DNA from: Sphingobacteriaceae bacterium GW460-11-11-14-LB5 | Lineage (GTDB): Bacteria > Bacteroidota > Bacteroidia > Sphingobacteriales > Sphingobacteriaceae | Reading direction: 5' to 3' | NCBI GenBank assembly: GCA_002151545.1 | Contig: CP021237.1 | Location: 3,286,001 to 3,350,000 of the forward strand | DNA: 64,000 nucleotides | Part shown: positions 17,744 to 26,635 of the stretch, one piece after another | How positions within the stretch are numbered: the stretch's first letter is position 1 | How the letters are laid out: every line of letters starts with the position of its first letter | Position numbers and translations under genes: made by a program | Notes under the pieces: generated by a model | The model's database searches: none | The model's input: only the letters and a program-made list of their open reading frames with translations | Told to the model about the DNA's origin: nothing

Positions 17744-18880
17744 TTAAGCTTTTAAGAGTATAGGGATGTTTTTATTCTTTTTAGGTTTTTTCTTCTTTTT
17801 ACCCCACCAGATATAAAATCCCGTAATGGGTAAACTGGCGCAGATGAAGCTTACCAGAAAGAAAATAATTTTTGTGGTAAGTCCACCGATTTCACCAACA
17901 TGCAATCCATAATTAGAGCGTCTGATCCAGGAAGCCAGATTTTCATCACGGAGTCTTTTATTTGAGGCAGGTAATTCTTTTAAGCTGTGCTGATCTAAAT
18001 AAACATCGCGCCAGGTCCCTTTATACATATCGGTACATACATAAATGGCTTCTGATACTTTCTCCGGAAAATGAAGGATGATTTCGAAGGGGCGATGTTC
18101 GGCAATTTCGTAAACTCCTTTTTTCCATGCACGGTCTACCTGAAGAAGAACATTCGATTGAGGGTTTTTAGTGGTATCAGATAAAGCTTCAATCCGCTGA
18201 CCGTTTTTGCCTCCTGCCAACCAGAATACACTTTTGTTAAACCAGGCGAAGCTCATCATCAGTCCGGTAAAGGCAAACAAAAGCGCTACAATAATGGAAT
18301 AGAATCCCAAAAGATTGTGCAGATCGTAGTTGATTCGTTTAAATCTGGCACGCCATTTTATTTTAAAACTCTGATCTCTTCCTTTTTTATTCCATTTTTT
18401 TGGCCACCATAAAATCAATCCGCTGATGAGCAGCAAGAAAAAGATGAGTGTTCCCCAACCCACCACCTGATGGCCGATTTTTTCGGGTAACCACATGTAA
18501 TAATGACCGTCTTTAAAAAACTGGAAGATATCTTTTTCCTTCACCATAGCCACCACTTCTGCAGTATAGGGATTAACATAAACCAGCGAATCCATTTCAT
18601 GGATACTAAAATGTGCTGTTCTATTTTCGCCATGGTACCACACCGATTCTATCTCCCGCCCAGGCAATGCCTTTTGTACCGCCTGATACAATACAGAAGG
18701 CTTAAGAATAGCTTGCCCGGTAGCTGCAGCTGGTGTTGCATGCAGCCACGGAGCGCTTAAACTTTTTATCTCCTGTTCAAAAACGAGTACACAACCAGTA
18801 ATCCCCAGCACAAATACTACTATTCCGGAAGCAATCCCAAGCCATAAGTGCAGCCAGGCATTAATCTTTTTAAACGTCAT
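17744..18880 (-). CDS. PepSY-associated inner-membrane protein (XusC-like reductase candidate)
   Basis: A 378-residue protein with four membrane helices in the PepSY_TM arrangement: about residues 14-35 (GIASGIVVFVLGITGCVLVFEQE), 135-158 (VVGWGTLIFFLLLISGLILWWP), 195-218 and 335-358, ending in a KKKKKPKK tail. The motifs HLWLGIASG, YDLHNLLGFY and FTGLMMSF supply membrane His residues that could bind haem. Such proteins sit in iron operons and are thought to reduce ferric siderophores at the inner membrane; the Bacteroides counterpart is XusC (recalled, not searched). It follows the DUF4374 gene by 18 nt. Confidence 0.85.
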   Translation of the reverse strand: MTFKKINAWLHLWLGIASGIVVFVLGITGCVLVFEQEIKSLSAPWLHATPAAATGQAILKPSVLYQAVQKALPGREIESVWYHGENRTAHFSIHEMDSLVYVNPYTAEVVAMVKEKDIFQFFKDGHYYMWLPEKIGHQVVGWGTLIFFLLLISGLILWWPKKWNKKGRDQSFKIKWRARFKRINYDLHNLLGFYSIIVALLFAFTGLMMSFAWFNKSVFWLAGGKNGQRIEALSDTTKNPQSNVLLQVDRAWKKGVYEIAEHRPFEIILHFPEKVSEAIYVCTDMYKGTWRDVYLDQHSLKELPASNKRLRDENLASWIRRSNYGLHVGEIGGLTTKIIFFLVSFICASLPITGFYIWWGKKKKKPKKNKNIPILLKA

Positions 18881-18898
18881 TATAGGGAGATATTCAGG

Positions 18899-20101
18899 TT
18901 ATTTTAATTTCTCTATTCTTAAAATGTAATCGATGCCGCCTACAAACTCTACTCCTTTGGTTAATTGATCGGTAGCAGGATCGTATTGCCAGATGTAATC
19001 TTTATCTGCTGCATTAACTGCGATAAATGCTTTACCGTCTTCAACAATTACAGCATTCACCATACGTTCGCCTTTATCCGCCGGAAGATTTAATTTTTTG
19101 ATCAACGCACCTGTTTTAACATCAACTACACAGAAGTAATGATCGGCATCGATACTCTGGCCTGCAATTCGCGAACGTACTATGGCTTTTCCATTGCCAA
19201 TATACCACATGGCAGGAACCATTTCGTTATTGGCAACAGCCGAGAAATTAAAGAAATAAGTTGGATCTATTTCGGCCGAGCCGTTTTTAATCCTGTACAT
19301 GGCAGATGGTGATTTATAATCGTAAACATTAACCGGATCGCTGATGAAATACAAATCACCGGTTTCATCCACGAATGATGATGGTGCATAAACATTTGGT
19401 CCGCCCAGCCCGGTTGTACGCGTATCTGAAAGTGATTTTTCAACCGCCATGGTGCTATAATCGATTACGGCTACATAAGCCCTTTGATAAACCGGCATGT
19501 TCGGATAATTGGTATAATCGGTAGAACCAAAACCATAACCCAGAAAAAGTTTATTGTTCCTGAATTCGGCAAAACCGATGGTATAGGCATCAAATCCGGC
19601 CGGAATCTTTTCTAAATTCAGCTTTCCTGTTTTAATGGTCATTTTGTCCACTTTAACCACAGCATAACGGGCTTCGTTGTTTCCATCTCCAAAAATAACC
19701 AGGGTATTATGATCTACCCAGGTATAAGAGCTCCAGTTTAACCATGAAAAAGGAATCTCCTTATCGATTAAAAGCGATCCGTTTTCTACATGATATTTGC
19801 CTAAACGGCCACTACCTGCATTTGCGTGGTAATAGAAACCATCTCTCTGGATCACATCCTGCGCATAAACCTTGCCCGTCATTTCGGCACCATTCCCTTT
19901 TAAGCTAACGGTACCCCCGGTTAGCGATTGGATCCCTGCAATGTAATAAGCGGTATTTGGCCAGCTGCCCACACATAATACCGCAGCATATTTGGTACCC
20001 TCTTCTATATGGCCAACATCTCTTTTCTCGCATCCGCTGGCGAAAACAACAATAAGTGCAATGGCGAATAATTTATTGAAGTGATATATAATTTTGTTCA
20101 T
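18899..20101 (-). CDS. DUF4374 lipoprotein (XusB-like), copy 2
   Basis: A 400-residue lipoprotein; the lipobox FASGC puts the acylated Cys at residue 24. The rest is rich in short beta strands with repeated patterns (for example KHYHVENGSLLID-like and YAVVKVDKMTIKTGKLNLEKIPAG) that fit a beta-propeller. The DUF4374 family includes XusB of Bacteroides thetaiotaomicron, a surface lipoprotein that binds enterobactin-type ferric siderophores (recalled). It is sandwiched between the TonB receptor and the PepSY protein, matching the XusA-B-C order. Paralogue of the gene at 22715-23929. Confidence 0.85.
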   Translation of the reverse strand: MNKIIYHFNKLFAIALIVVFASGCEKRDVGHIEEGTKYAAVLCVGSWPNTAYYIAGIQSLTGGTVSLKGNGAEMTGKVYAQDVIQRDGFYYHANAGSGRLGKYHVENGSLLIDKEIPFSWLNWSSYTWVDHNTLVIFGDGNNEARYAVVKVDKMTIKTGKLNLEKIPAGFDAYTIGFAEFRNNKLFLGYGFGSTDYTNYPNMPVYQRAYVAVIDYSTMAVEKSLSDTRTTGLGGPNVYAPSSFVDETGDLYFISDPVNVYDYKSPSAMYRIKNGSAEIDPTYFFNFSAVANNEMVPAMWYIGNGKAIVRSRIAGQSIDADHYFCVVDVKTGALIKKLNLPADKGERMVNAVIVEDGKAFIAVNAADKDYIWQYDPATDQLTKGVEFVGGIDYILRIEKLK

Positions 20102-20143
20102 CGTGATTGATATAAAATAATGTCTGATCGATTTGGAGATTGA

Positions 20144-22546
20144 TTATTGGATAAAATACCTCAGTTTTACAGAAAACGATCTGCCGGGTTTCTGTAACCT
20201 GAAATTATCGTAAGCAAGTTCGTTGGTTAAATTTTTACACTCCGCCGAAATGTTATACCTGCCGTTGTGCAATGAGTAGCTTAATGCTGCATTTTGGATA
20301 AACTGTGTAGGAATATCTGATTTCCCGTTAGGGTTTCCCTTTCCTTCCCAGGTTAAATAAAACCAGTTTACATATTGGGTAAACCAGTTAAACTGCAAGC
20401 GTGTATTTTTGCCCAACAGGTCATTTTTCCCGATACTGAAATCGGCATTTCCAAATAACCATGGTTGGTTAGGAATTTTATTCAGGTAGGTTCCTTCTAC
20501 ATTATACGATTCTGTTTGACCGTTTTTTGTAGTATTTACTGCATTTTGATAGGTTAAATTCAGGTTTATTCCCAATAACTGATCGTAAGTGTAGCGTACT
20601 TCGGCTTCAAAACCGGTAATGCGAACGCTCGACTGGTTTTGGTTTTTTAATAATTTAGAGCGCTCATCAGGCACTGGGAAGATAAAATCCTTTGCATCGC
20701 GATAAAAGCCCGATGCTTCTACAAAAAATGTATGCTTGCCCAACTTAAAATTGTAATAGGCTCCAAGGTTGATGTTATCGCTACTTTCTGGTTTCAGATC
20801 TGGATTTCCCTGTAAGTTTAAACCATCTCCAAACATTTCTTCGGCTTCCTGCAAACGGTAAGCGTGCTCAAAAGAAGCTTTAATGCCTAAATCTGGCGTG
20901 ATTTTATATCTGGATGCCACCCCGTAACCCAAATTACTAAAAGCGGTATCCAGTAAAGTATAAACCTGATTAATGTATTTAGGCCTTTCTAAACCCAGGT
21001 GGTAATATTTAACAAAAGCAGTATTGACCAGTTTCTTATCTAAAAGGTCTTGCTGATAAGCCAGTCCCACAATCTGCTTTCTTAAAAGACCAGGTGTTTC
21101 ATCGTGATCCGTTAACAGTTCGTTAAAATTTCTGTTTTTTAAATGATCGAAAGTATAATTTAGGTTTAAAGTGTGTTCGCTGTTGATCACATAACTCAAA
21201 TTGGCCATTGCATAAGTTCTGGGCCTGATAATATTTGCGATCGTTTTAATTCCGCCCATTTCCGAATAGCCCTTATCGAAATAAGTACCATCCCAGTTAT
21301 AGGTGCGTTTTACCGTATCGGTGGTTTTGTAAGTATCTTTAGATCTGGCTAAAAATGCACTTAAACTTAAACCATCAGTAAACAGGTTATCTTTTTTATA
21401 CCTTAAAGTAGCACTGCGTGCTTTACTGGCCCTGGTTACTTCGCCATATACAATGTTCTGGTCGAAACCTGTTTGCAAATCCTGGTGTGCTTCGTTATAA
21501 CCTACGCCAACAAATAATACATCAGCCCATGTCTTATTGGTTATCCCGGCTTCTACCTGCCCCAGCAACGACTCGTAATTATCGTGGAAACGTCGAACAT
21601 CTGCTTTTACAAATTCTGCTCCGTTTAAATCAGCAATATAATTGCCTATACGCGTTCCACCCTGCACTACATCCACATCTTTCATGATATAGTTATTATC
21701 AGAAGAATTATAGAAACCACTGGCCTTAACAATAATTCCAGTTTTTTTATCTACAAACTGGCCATTTAAAGAAGAACGGTTGGTATTAAAAGATCCATAA
21801 CTATGACTAACATCTAAATAGTTGCTTAGCTTTTGATTGGTAATGACGTTTACTGCACCACCCATTGCATCGGCACCTAAATTAACCGGAACAACACCTT
21901 TATACACTTCTAAACGATCGGCCATATTAACCGGGATGTTATTGAGCGACATGGCGCTGCCCATTACATCCATCGGGATCCCATCTACAAAAAATTTAAC
22001 CTGTTTACCAGATAAACCGTTGATGGAAAATTTGAAATCAGAACCCAAACCACCCTGCTCGCGGATACGGACACCGGTACTGCGGTTCAGGATTTGATTT
22101 AAATCGGCAGTGGTATTGGCCAGTTTTCTGGTATCGATGGCGTTAACACTGAAACCCGACTCTTTAACTTCCTGTGTTTTGGTTTTGCCATTTACGGCAA
22201 CATCGTTCAGTTGTTTCTGGTCTTTCTTTAATGAAAAATCTATTTTAACGATCTGCCCCTGTTTAACCGTAATATTTTTTGATTCTTGAATAAAGCCAAT
22301 GTATGATACGACAATGGTATAACTGCCCGGCTGAATATTTTTGATTTCGTAGTAACCTGACTGATCTGTTGTGGCGCCAATTTTGGTTTCCTTTATCTGG
22401 ATGGTAGCCCCAACAATTACTTCTTTGCCATCTTTAATGGTCCCTGAAATGGAGGATGAAGTTTGAGCAAAAGCGCTTAGAGATAGTACGCTGAATAAAA
22501 TGAGTAGTAGATTTTTTCCGTAAAACATTGTTTTAATATTGTGCAT
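20144..22546 (-). CDS. TonB-dependent receptor (XusA-like, siderophore uptake)
   Basis: An 800-residue outer-membrane receptor: signal peptide ending near AFAQ (residue 28), a carboxypeptidase-regulatory-like domain (SISGTIKDGKEVIVGATIQI, about 32-115), plug domain (about 125-240, with LNQILNRSTGVRIREQGGLG and VFVDGIPMD-like KFFVDGIPMDVMG, VYKGVVPVNLGADAMGGAVNVIT) and a beta-barrel ending SFSVKLRYFIQ. It imports a ferric siderophore or similar iron complex by TonB energy. No STN signalling domain is visible at the N-terminus although sigma and anti-sigma genes lie upstream. First gene of a four-gene operon. Confidence 0.9.
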   Translation of the reverse strand: MHNIKTMFYGKNLLLILFSVLSLSAFAQTSSSISGTIKDGKEVIVGATIQIKETKIGATTDQSGYYEIKNIQPGSYTIVVSYIGFIQESKNITVKQGQIVKIDFSLKKDQKQLNDVAVNGKTKTQEVKESGFSVNAIDTRKLANTTADLNQILNRSTGVRIREQGGLGSDFKFSINGLSGKQVKFFVDGIPMDVMGSAMSLNNIPVNMADRLEVYKGVVPVNLGADAMGGAVNVITNQKLSNYLDVSHSYGSFNTNRSSLNGQFVDKKTGIIVKASGFYNSSDNNYIMKDVDVVQGGTRIGNYIADLNGAEFVKADVRRFHDNYESLLGQVEAGITNKTWADVLFVGVGYNEAHQDLQTGFDQNIVYGEVTRASKARSATLRYKKDNLFTDGLSLSAFLARSKDTYKTTDTVKRTYNWDGTYFDKGYSEMGGIKTIANIIRPRTYAMANLSYVINSEHTLNLNYTFDHLKNRNFNELLTDHDETPGLLRKQIVGLAYQQDLLDKKLVNTAFVKYYHLGLERPKYINQVYTLLDTAFSNLGYGVASRYKITPDLGIKASFEHAYRLQEAEEMFGDGLNLQGNPDLKPESSDNINLGAYYNFKLGKHTFFVEASGFYRDAKDFIFPVPDERSKLLKNQNQSSVRITGFEAEVRYTYDQLLGINLNLTYQNAVNTTKNGQTESYNVEGTYLNKIPNQPWLFGNADFSIGKNDLLGKNTRLQFNWFTQYVNWFYLTWEGKGNPNGKSDIPTQFIQNAALSYSLHNGRYNISAECKNLTNELAYDNFRLQKPGRSFSVKLRYFIQ

Positions 22547-22714
22547 TTACTGGGTAGTAGCACAATTCGTATTTTCCCGAAGGTGAGAAACGAAAAAAAA
22601 TAAAATAAAATTGGGATGGAAAATGGAAGAGGTAAAATGGAATATGGATTCCCGCAAATTTGAGATGATAAACGTCGCGGAGAATCTTTTATTTGCGGTT
22701 AAAAAAAACAGTTA

Positions 22715-23929
22715 TTAATCCTTCAATCGGTCTATCCGCATAATAAAATCGGTATCCCCTCCTAACTGAAGTCCTTTTTTCAATGTACCGGTTTTGATAT
22801 TGTATAGCCAGATATAATTGCCTTCTTTGGTAGAATTCACAGCAATGTAAGCGGTATCGCCCTCCACAATCACACACTCTCTTCTGGTTCCCTTATCTAA
22901 CGGAAGATTGAGTTTGGTAACCGATTGTGTTTGCAGATCGAGTACGTAAAATTCAAAGTGTGCCGTGCTATAGTGATCGCCCAAACCTTTAAAAAGGTCT
23001 TTTCTTTCAGAACGGATAATGGCTTTATTTCCGCCAAGGTACCACATTCCATAAGCATGGTTCTGAACCTTTGAAGCCGAGATATTAAAGAAATAATCCT
23101 GGTTTATCTTTTTTTCGCCGGCCTTGATCTTAAACACCCCAGTAGGCAGCTCGGTCCTGTTCCCCAAAGCTATCCCCGGGCATGACTGAAAATAATAATC
23201 GCCATGATCATCCTTAAAATTATAAGATTGAATGGTATTGATTCCACCAGGATAGGTAGAACGGGTATCTTTTTGTGTGTTAAGAAGTTTCATTTCCGGG
23301 TAAGTCAGTTCTGAAACATATAAGGTATCGCTGGTTAAATAATTAGATACATTCTGTGTTACATGGTAGGTATAACCAACCAAAAGTGCATTTGCTTTTT
23401 TCTCTACAAAACCAATAGAAAGGGTGGTGAACTTACCCGATGGTGCGGGAATCTGCATATCGCCCTTTGCGATGACCTCCATTTTAGCTGTGTTGATAAA
23501 AGTATATTTGGTATGGTTGTAACCCGAAAGATTTAATCCGGTAAGCAGCAGGCTATCCTTCCCGATCCAGTTAAAGTTCTCGATGCTGAAATCTTTAATA
23601 TCCAAAAATCCTGCGACAACCAGTTTTTCGTTTTCCAGTTTAAATTTAGAGAAACGGCTGGTTTTACGATTGAGGTGATAAAAGAATCCATCTTTTACAA
23701 AAACATCCCTATCCATATCTTTCTGATCCAAAAGAATACCTTGTGTTTCCGGTTTTAGCAAACCACGATCTAATGCATTCGTCGTGAGCATATATTCTCT
23801 TCCATCTTTGGCCAGAATATACAAGCTGTATTTAGCATCTTTTTGGTCAGTGCGCTTATCTCCGCAACCGAGCATACAGCAGGCAAAAATAACGGGAATG
23901 AAAAATCTGATGATGCGAGGGAGGTTCAT
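22715..23929 (-). CDS. DUF4374 lipoprotein (XusB-like), copy 1
   Basis: A 404-residue lipoprotein with lipobox CMLGC (Cys at residue 22). Like the paralogue at 18899-20101 it has beta-propeller-like strands, the landmark MWYLGGNKAIIRSERKDL and a C-terminal IWLYNIKTGTLKKGLQLGGDTDFIMRIDRLK region that aligns with the other copy's end (WQYDPATDQLTKGVEFVGG, YILRIEKLK). It begins 18 nt after the anti-sigma gene, so it is in the regulatory operon rather than the uptake operon. It may sense or bind a second ligand; that is inference. Confidence 0.83.
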   Translation of the reverse strand: MNLPRIIRFFIPVIFACCMLGCGDKRTDQKDAKYSLYILAKDGREYMLTTNALDRGLLKPETQGILLDQKDMDRDVFVKDGFFYHLNRKTSRFSKFKLENEKLVVAGFLDIKDFSIENFNWIGKDSLLLTGLNLSGYNHTKYTFINTAKMEVIAKGDMQIPAPSGKFTTLSIGFVEKKANALLVGYTYHVTQNVSNYLTSDTLYVSELTYPEMKLLNTQKDTRSTYPGGINTIQSYNFKDDHGDYYFQSCPGIALGNRTELPTGVFKIKAGEKKINQDYFFNISASKVQNHAYGMWYLGGNKAIIRSERKDLFKGLGDHYSTAHFEFYVLDLQTQSVTKLNLPLDKGTRRECVIVEGDTAYIAVNSTKEGNYIWLYNIKTGTLKKGLQLGGDTDFIMRIDRLKD

Positions 23930-23947
23930 TGTAGGCGGTAGAGCTGG

Positions 23948-24598
23948 TTAAATATCAAACTGGGCCGAAAGTTGTTTCTGCATCACCGGGGGTAAATCCA
24001 TTAAATTGCGCTCGCTAATTACCACGATACTTTTTACACCGGTTTTATTTTTAAGGATAATATAAGTCTGTCCTTTTAACAAGGTTATCTTCTTATCTGT
24101 GCCTTCAAAAACAAGATTGATATCTTTCTTTGGAGAAATCAGGATACTTCCCGTCAGATCGATCATGCCATCGCTATTGTTTATTTTAGCAACGGTATTT
24201 GGTCCTATGGCCACATCGTATCCTTTGGCATCAATATGTTTTACATACCGTGCAGAGGGATTATTTAATTCTAAAAAGTCAGTTTGTCCAAAAGATTTAT
24301 TGGCCATTATAAAATAAGCAATAACACCAGCCATGGCGATAAATACAGATGCGGCAATAGCACCCTTCCACATGAAATAAGTATTACTCCTTTTTGGCAA
24401 TGGCTTAATCGCCTGTGGCATAACGGTTTCAATTTCCTGCCACATTTCCTGCTTCAGGGCATTTTTATCTTTTGCTAAAGCTACGGTATTCAGCTCCTCT
24501 ACATCAGTATTGAACAGCCATTCTTCTACCCTCTGGCGCTCTTCGGCACTACAGGCATTTAAATGGTATTTTTCTAAAAGTTCTTGACTAATGTTCAT
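23948..24598 (-). CDS. FecR-like anti-sigma factor
   Basis: A 216-residue single-pass membrane protein: a cytoplasmic N-terminal part (MNISQELLEKYHLNACSAEERQRVEEWL, typical of Bacteroidota FecR proteins), one membrane helix at about residues 78-98 (GAIAASVFIAMAGVIAYFIM) and a periplasmic domain of about 115 residues. It is shorter than usual FecR proteins (about 320-400 residues), and the FecR beta-sheet domain looks reduced. It lies between the sigma gene (112 nt upstream) and the first DUF4374 gene. Confidence 0.8.
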   Translation of the reverse strand: MNISQELLEKYHLNACSAEERQRVEEWLFNTDVEELNTVALAKDKNALKQEMWQEIETVMPQAIKPLPKRSNTYFMWKGAIAASVFIAMAGVIAYFIMANKSFGQTDFLELNNPSARYVKHIDAKGYDVAIGPNTVAKINNSDGMIDLTGSILISPKKDINLVFEGTDKKITLLKGQTYIILKNKTGVKSIVVISERNLMDLPPVMQKQLSAQFDI

Positions 24599-24710
24599 GC
24601 TAATGAGTTGCTCCTAAAAAGGATGCAGGTATCTGCAAACTTAATAAATTATTGCTTTTAAATAGAAGTAGCCTAAACACCGATTTTCCGTAAGTTCTTG
24701 AAATAAAAAA

Positions 24711-25247
24711 TTAATAACTGGCCAAACCAACTTTAAGCCTGCTCATGGCCTTCGTGATATGATACTCTACAGCACGTTCGGAAATATACAGCAAACCGGC
24801 AATTTCTTTATTGCTCATTCCCTGTTCGCGACTCATTTTGTATACCCGTTTGCACTGGCAGGGCAAGGTATCGACCAAAACATCTACTTTTTCTTTTAAA
24901 TTATTAAAAAGTACCTGTTCTTCAGTACAATTGCTGGAAACCGAGCAGTCCATCATCTGAAATTCGTTATGCTTTTGCCGGTTTACCTTATTTCGGATAT
25001 ACTCGAAGGTTTTAAATTTGGCCGATCGGATCAGGTAATGTTCAATTTTTTCTATTTCGAGTTCCGATCTCCGCTCCCAAAGGGACTTAAAAATCTCCTG
25101 AACCATACCCTTTGCGGGTTCAACCTCTTTGATATTATTGTAACAAACCGCAAATACCTTCTCCCAGTATAATTCATAGGCCATTTCGAACGATTGTTTA
25201 TCGATCTTTATTAATTTACCTGAGAAAGGATGATTTGTAGCTTCCAA
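24711..25247 (-). CDS. ECF-type RNA polymerase sigma factor
   Basis: A 178-residue sigma-70-family factor. Region 2 lies around residues 22-90 (FEMAYELYWEKVFAVCYNNI, VQEIFKSLWERRSELEIEKIEHYLIRSAKFKTFEYIRN) and region 4 around residues 118-175 (LPCQCKRVYKMSREQGMSNKEIAGLLYISERAVEYHITKAMSRLK), whose helix-turn-helix is complete. The pattern is that of Bacteroidetes FecI-like factors paired with FecR. It probably drives the downstream iron-uptake genes when released by the anti-sigma factor. Confidence 0.93.
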   Translation of the reverse strand: MEATNHPFSGKLIKIDKQSFEMAYELYWEKVFAVCYNNIKEVEPAKGMVQEIFKSLWERRSELEIEKIEHYLIRSAKFKTFEYIRNKVNRQKHNEFQMMDCSVSSNCTEEQVLFNNLKEKVDVLVDTLPCQCKRVYKMSREQGMSNKEIAGLLYISERAVEYHITKAMSRLKVGLASY

Positions 25248-25269
25248 ATACCTGTTTGATGGTTGGCTG

Positions 25270-25277
25270 CAAATATA
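25270..25277 (-). promoter_or_regulatory. -7 element of the sigma factor gene
   Basis: Read on the minus strand this is TATATTTG, an exact TAnnTTTG match 22 nt before the ATG of the sigma gene. The -33 element 19 nt upstream is poor. Confidence 0.5.
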
Positions 25278-25509
25278 GCTATTTAGATCAATTAAAAATA
25301 AGAGCTTTTAAAAATGGTAGATAATTTCTACTATAAAGCTGAAAACACTTTAAAAACGAGCCGATAGGCCAATTAGAATGTTGGTAAATCTCAGTAAGCC
25401 TTCGGGTAATAGCTCACTTCTGGCTTTCTACCAAAAGTGAGCTAAATTGTAAATTGTCTTTGCTGACCAGATAATAGGCACGAAACAGGAAAGTCCCGGC
25501 TCGTTTATG

Positions 25510-26556
25510 TTATAGATGGGTAGGCAGGTAATAATTGCTGGTTGTGATCGGTAACTGTTTCTTTGCCAGCATATCTTTATAGATTATCCCTGTTGCTACA
25601 ACCGCACCCCGCTTGTCAGCGGTTGGATAGGTCATACTGGAATCATGTGAAAAGCCGACCATATGGCCAATTTCGTGTACGGCAATGGAACAGATGTCCA
25701 TGGTCAGGTAGTCGTGTAACACATGGTTGGCTAATCCAAATGTAGATCCGCCACCTAGCCCGGAAACATTTACCACTACGCCACAGTTGATTGTTGACAT
25801 ATCTAATATCTTCTTAAAAGCTTCCTGTTTCTGTTCAGCAGTCAATAACACCTTATCGTTTCCGGTAATCGGTTCAGCTAAAAATGCTGTCCTGGTTTCT
25901 TCAGCCTGGATCAGATAGGCCAGGTTGATGATCAGGCCTGAGAATCTCCGTATATCCTTAGCTTCAATATTATCTTTCCAGTTATCAGTCGGAATATCCT
26001 TAGTATCATATTCATGGTATTTAATCTTCCATTTTAATTTGGACAAGCTTTTTAGTTTTTTGATCAGATCCGAATCACCGGTAAAATCAAACGATACTTT
26101 TTCAATCGGAATACCTGTGGTTTTATATTGCGCAAGATCTACTTCTCCTCCATCGCTGTCGAGAAATTTGGTTCCCCCTTCAATGAACGGATATTTGATC
26201 TGCTGGACGCCATGTGCCCTGATTTTTCCAATCCTGAACAACCTAACCGGCTTTGATAGCCCCTCTACGGTTAAAAGTATAGTGGCATCTGCGATTTCAA
26301 CAGGCGCAAAATTAGCCACTTCGATCGTCGTCGCATTGATAGCCTTCACCCGCAGCACCTTACCAATCTCATAACGTCTTGCTTCAGAAGTCAAGAGTTC
26401 TATCGATTCACCGTCCTGGAACATCAGCGCAGCGTTATTATTGTTATCAAAATTATACTGAACTGTTGTTACAGGATCAGGAACGGGTGGCGTTGGTTTT
26501 TCTTTTTTACAACTAAAAAATAAAACCGTTAATAATAGAAAGGTGATTTTTTTCAT
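25510..26556 (-). CDS. HEIGH-type metalloprotease lipoprotein (M57-like)
   Basis: A 348-residue lipoprotein: MKKITFLLLTVLFFSCKKEK puts the acylated Cys at residue 16, followed by a Pro-rich linker. The C-terminus holds the zinc motif AVHEIGHMVGFSHDSS with the first His at residue 294, i.e. HExxHxxGxxH of metzincins, as in the dual-action HEIGH (M57) family, and a following MTYP that could be the Met-turn. The preceding 200 residues are beta-rich and unassigned. It lies 79 nt downstream of another protease gene and shares the promoter with operator A. A surface or periplasmic protease role in glycoprotein breakdown is inferred from its context. Confidence 0.82.
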   Translation of the reverse strand: MKKITFLLLTVLFFSCKKEKPTPPVPDPVTTVQYNFDNNNNAALMFQDGESIELLTSEARRYEIGKVLRVKAINATTIEVANFAPVEIADATILLTVEGLSKPVRLFRIGKIRAHGVQQIKYPFIEGGTKFLDSDGGEVDLAQYKTTGIPIEKVSFDFTGDSDLIKKLKSLSKLKWKIKYHEYDTKDIPTDNWKDNIEAKDIRRFSGLIINLAYLIQAEETRTAFLAEPITGNDKVLLTAEQKQEAFKKILDMSTINCGVVVNVSGLGGGSTFGLANHVLHDYLTMDICSIAVHEIGHMVGFSHDSSMTYPTADKRGAVVATGIIYKDMLAKKQLPITTSNYYLPTHL

Positions 26557-26635
26557 AGTAGATATTGATTTGATGATATCATTAGGTAATATTTCATTAC
26601 CTAATGATTAATGATCTATTCGGATGCCCCTTTTG

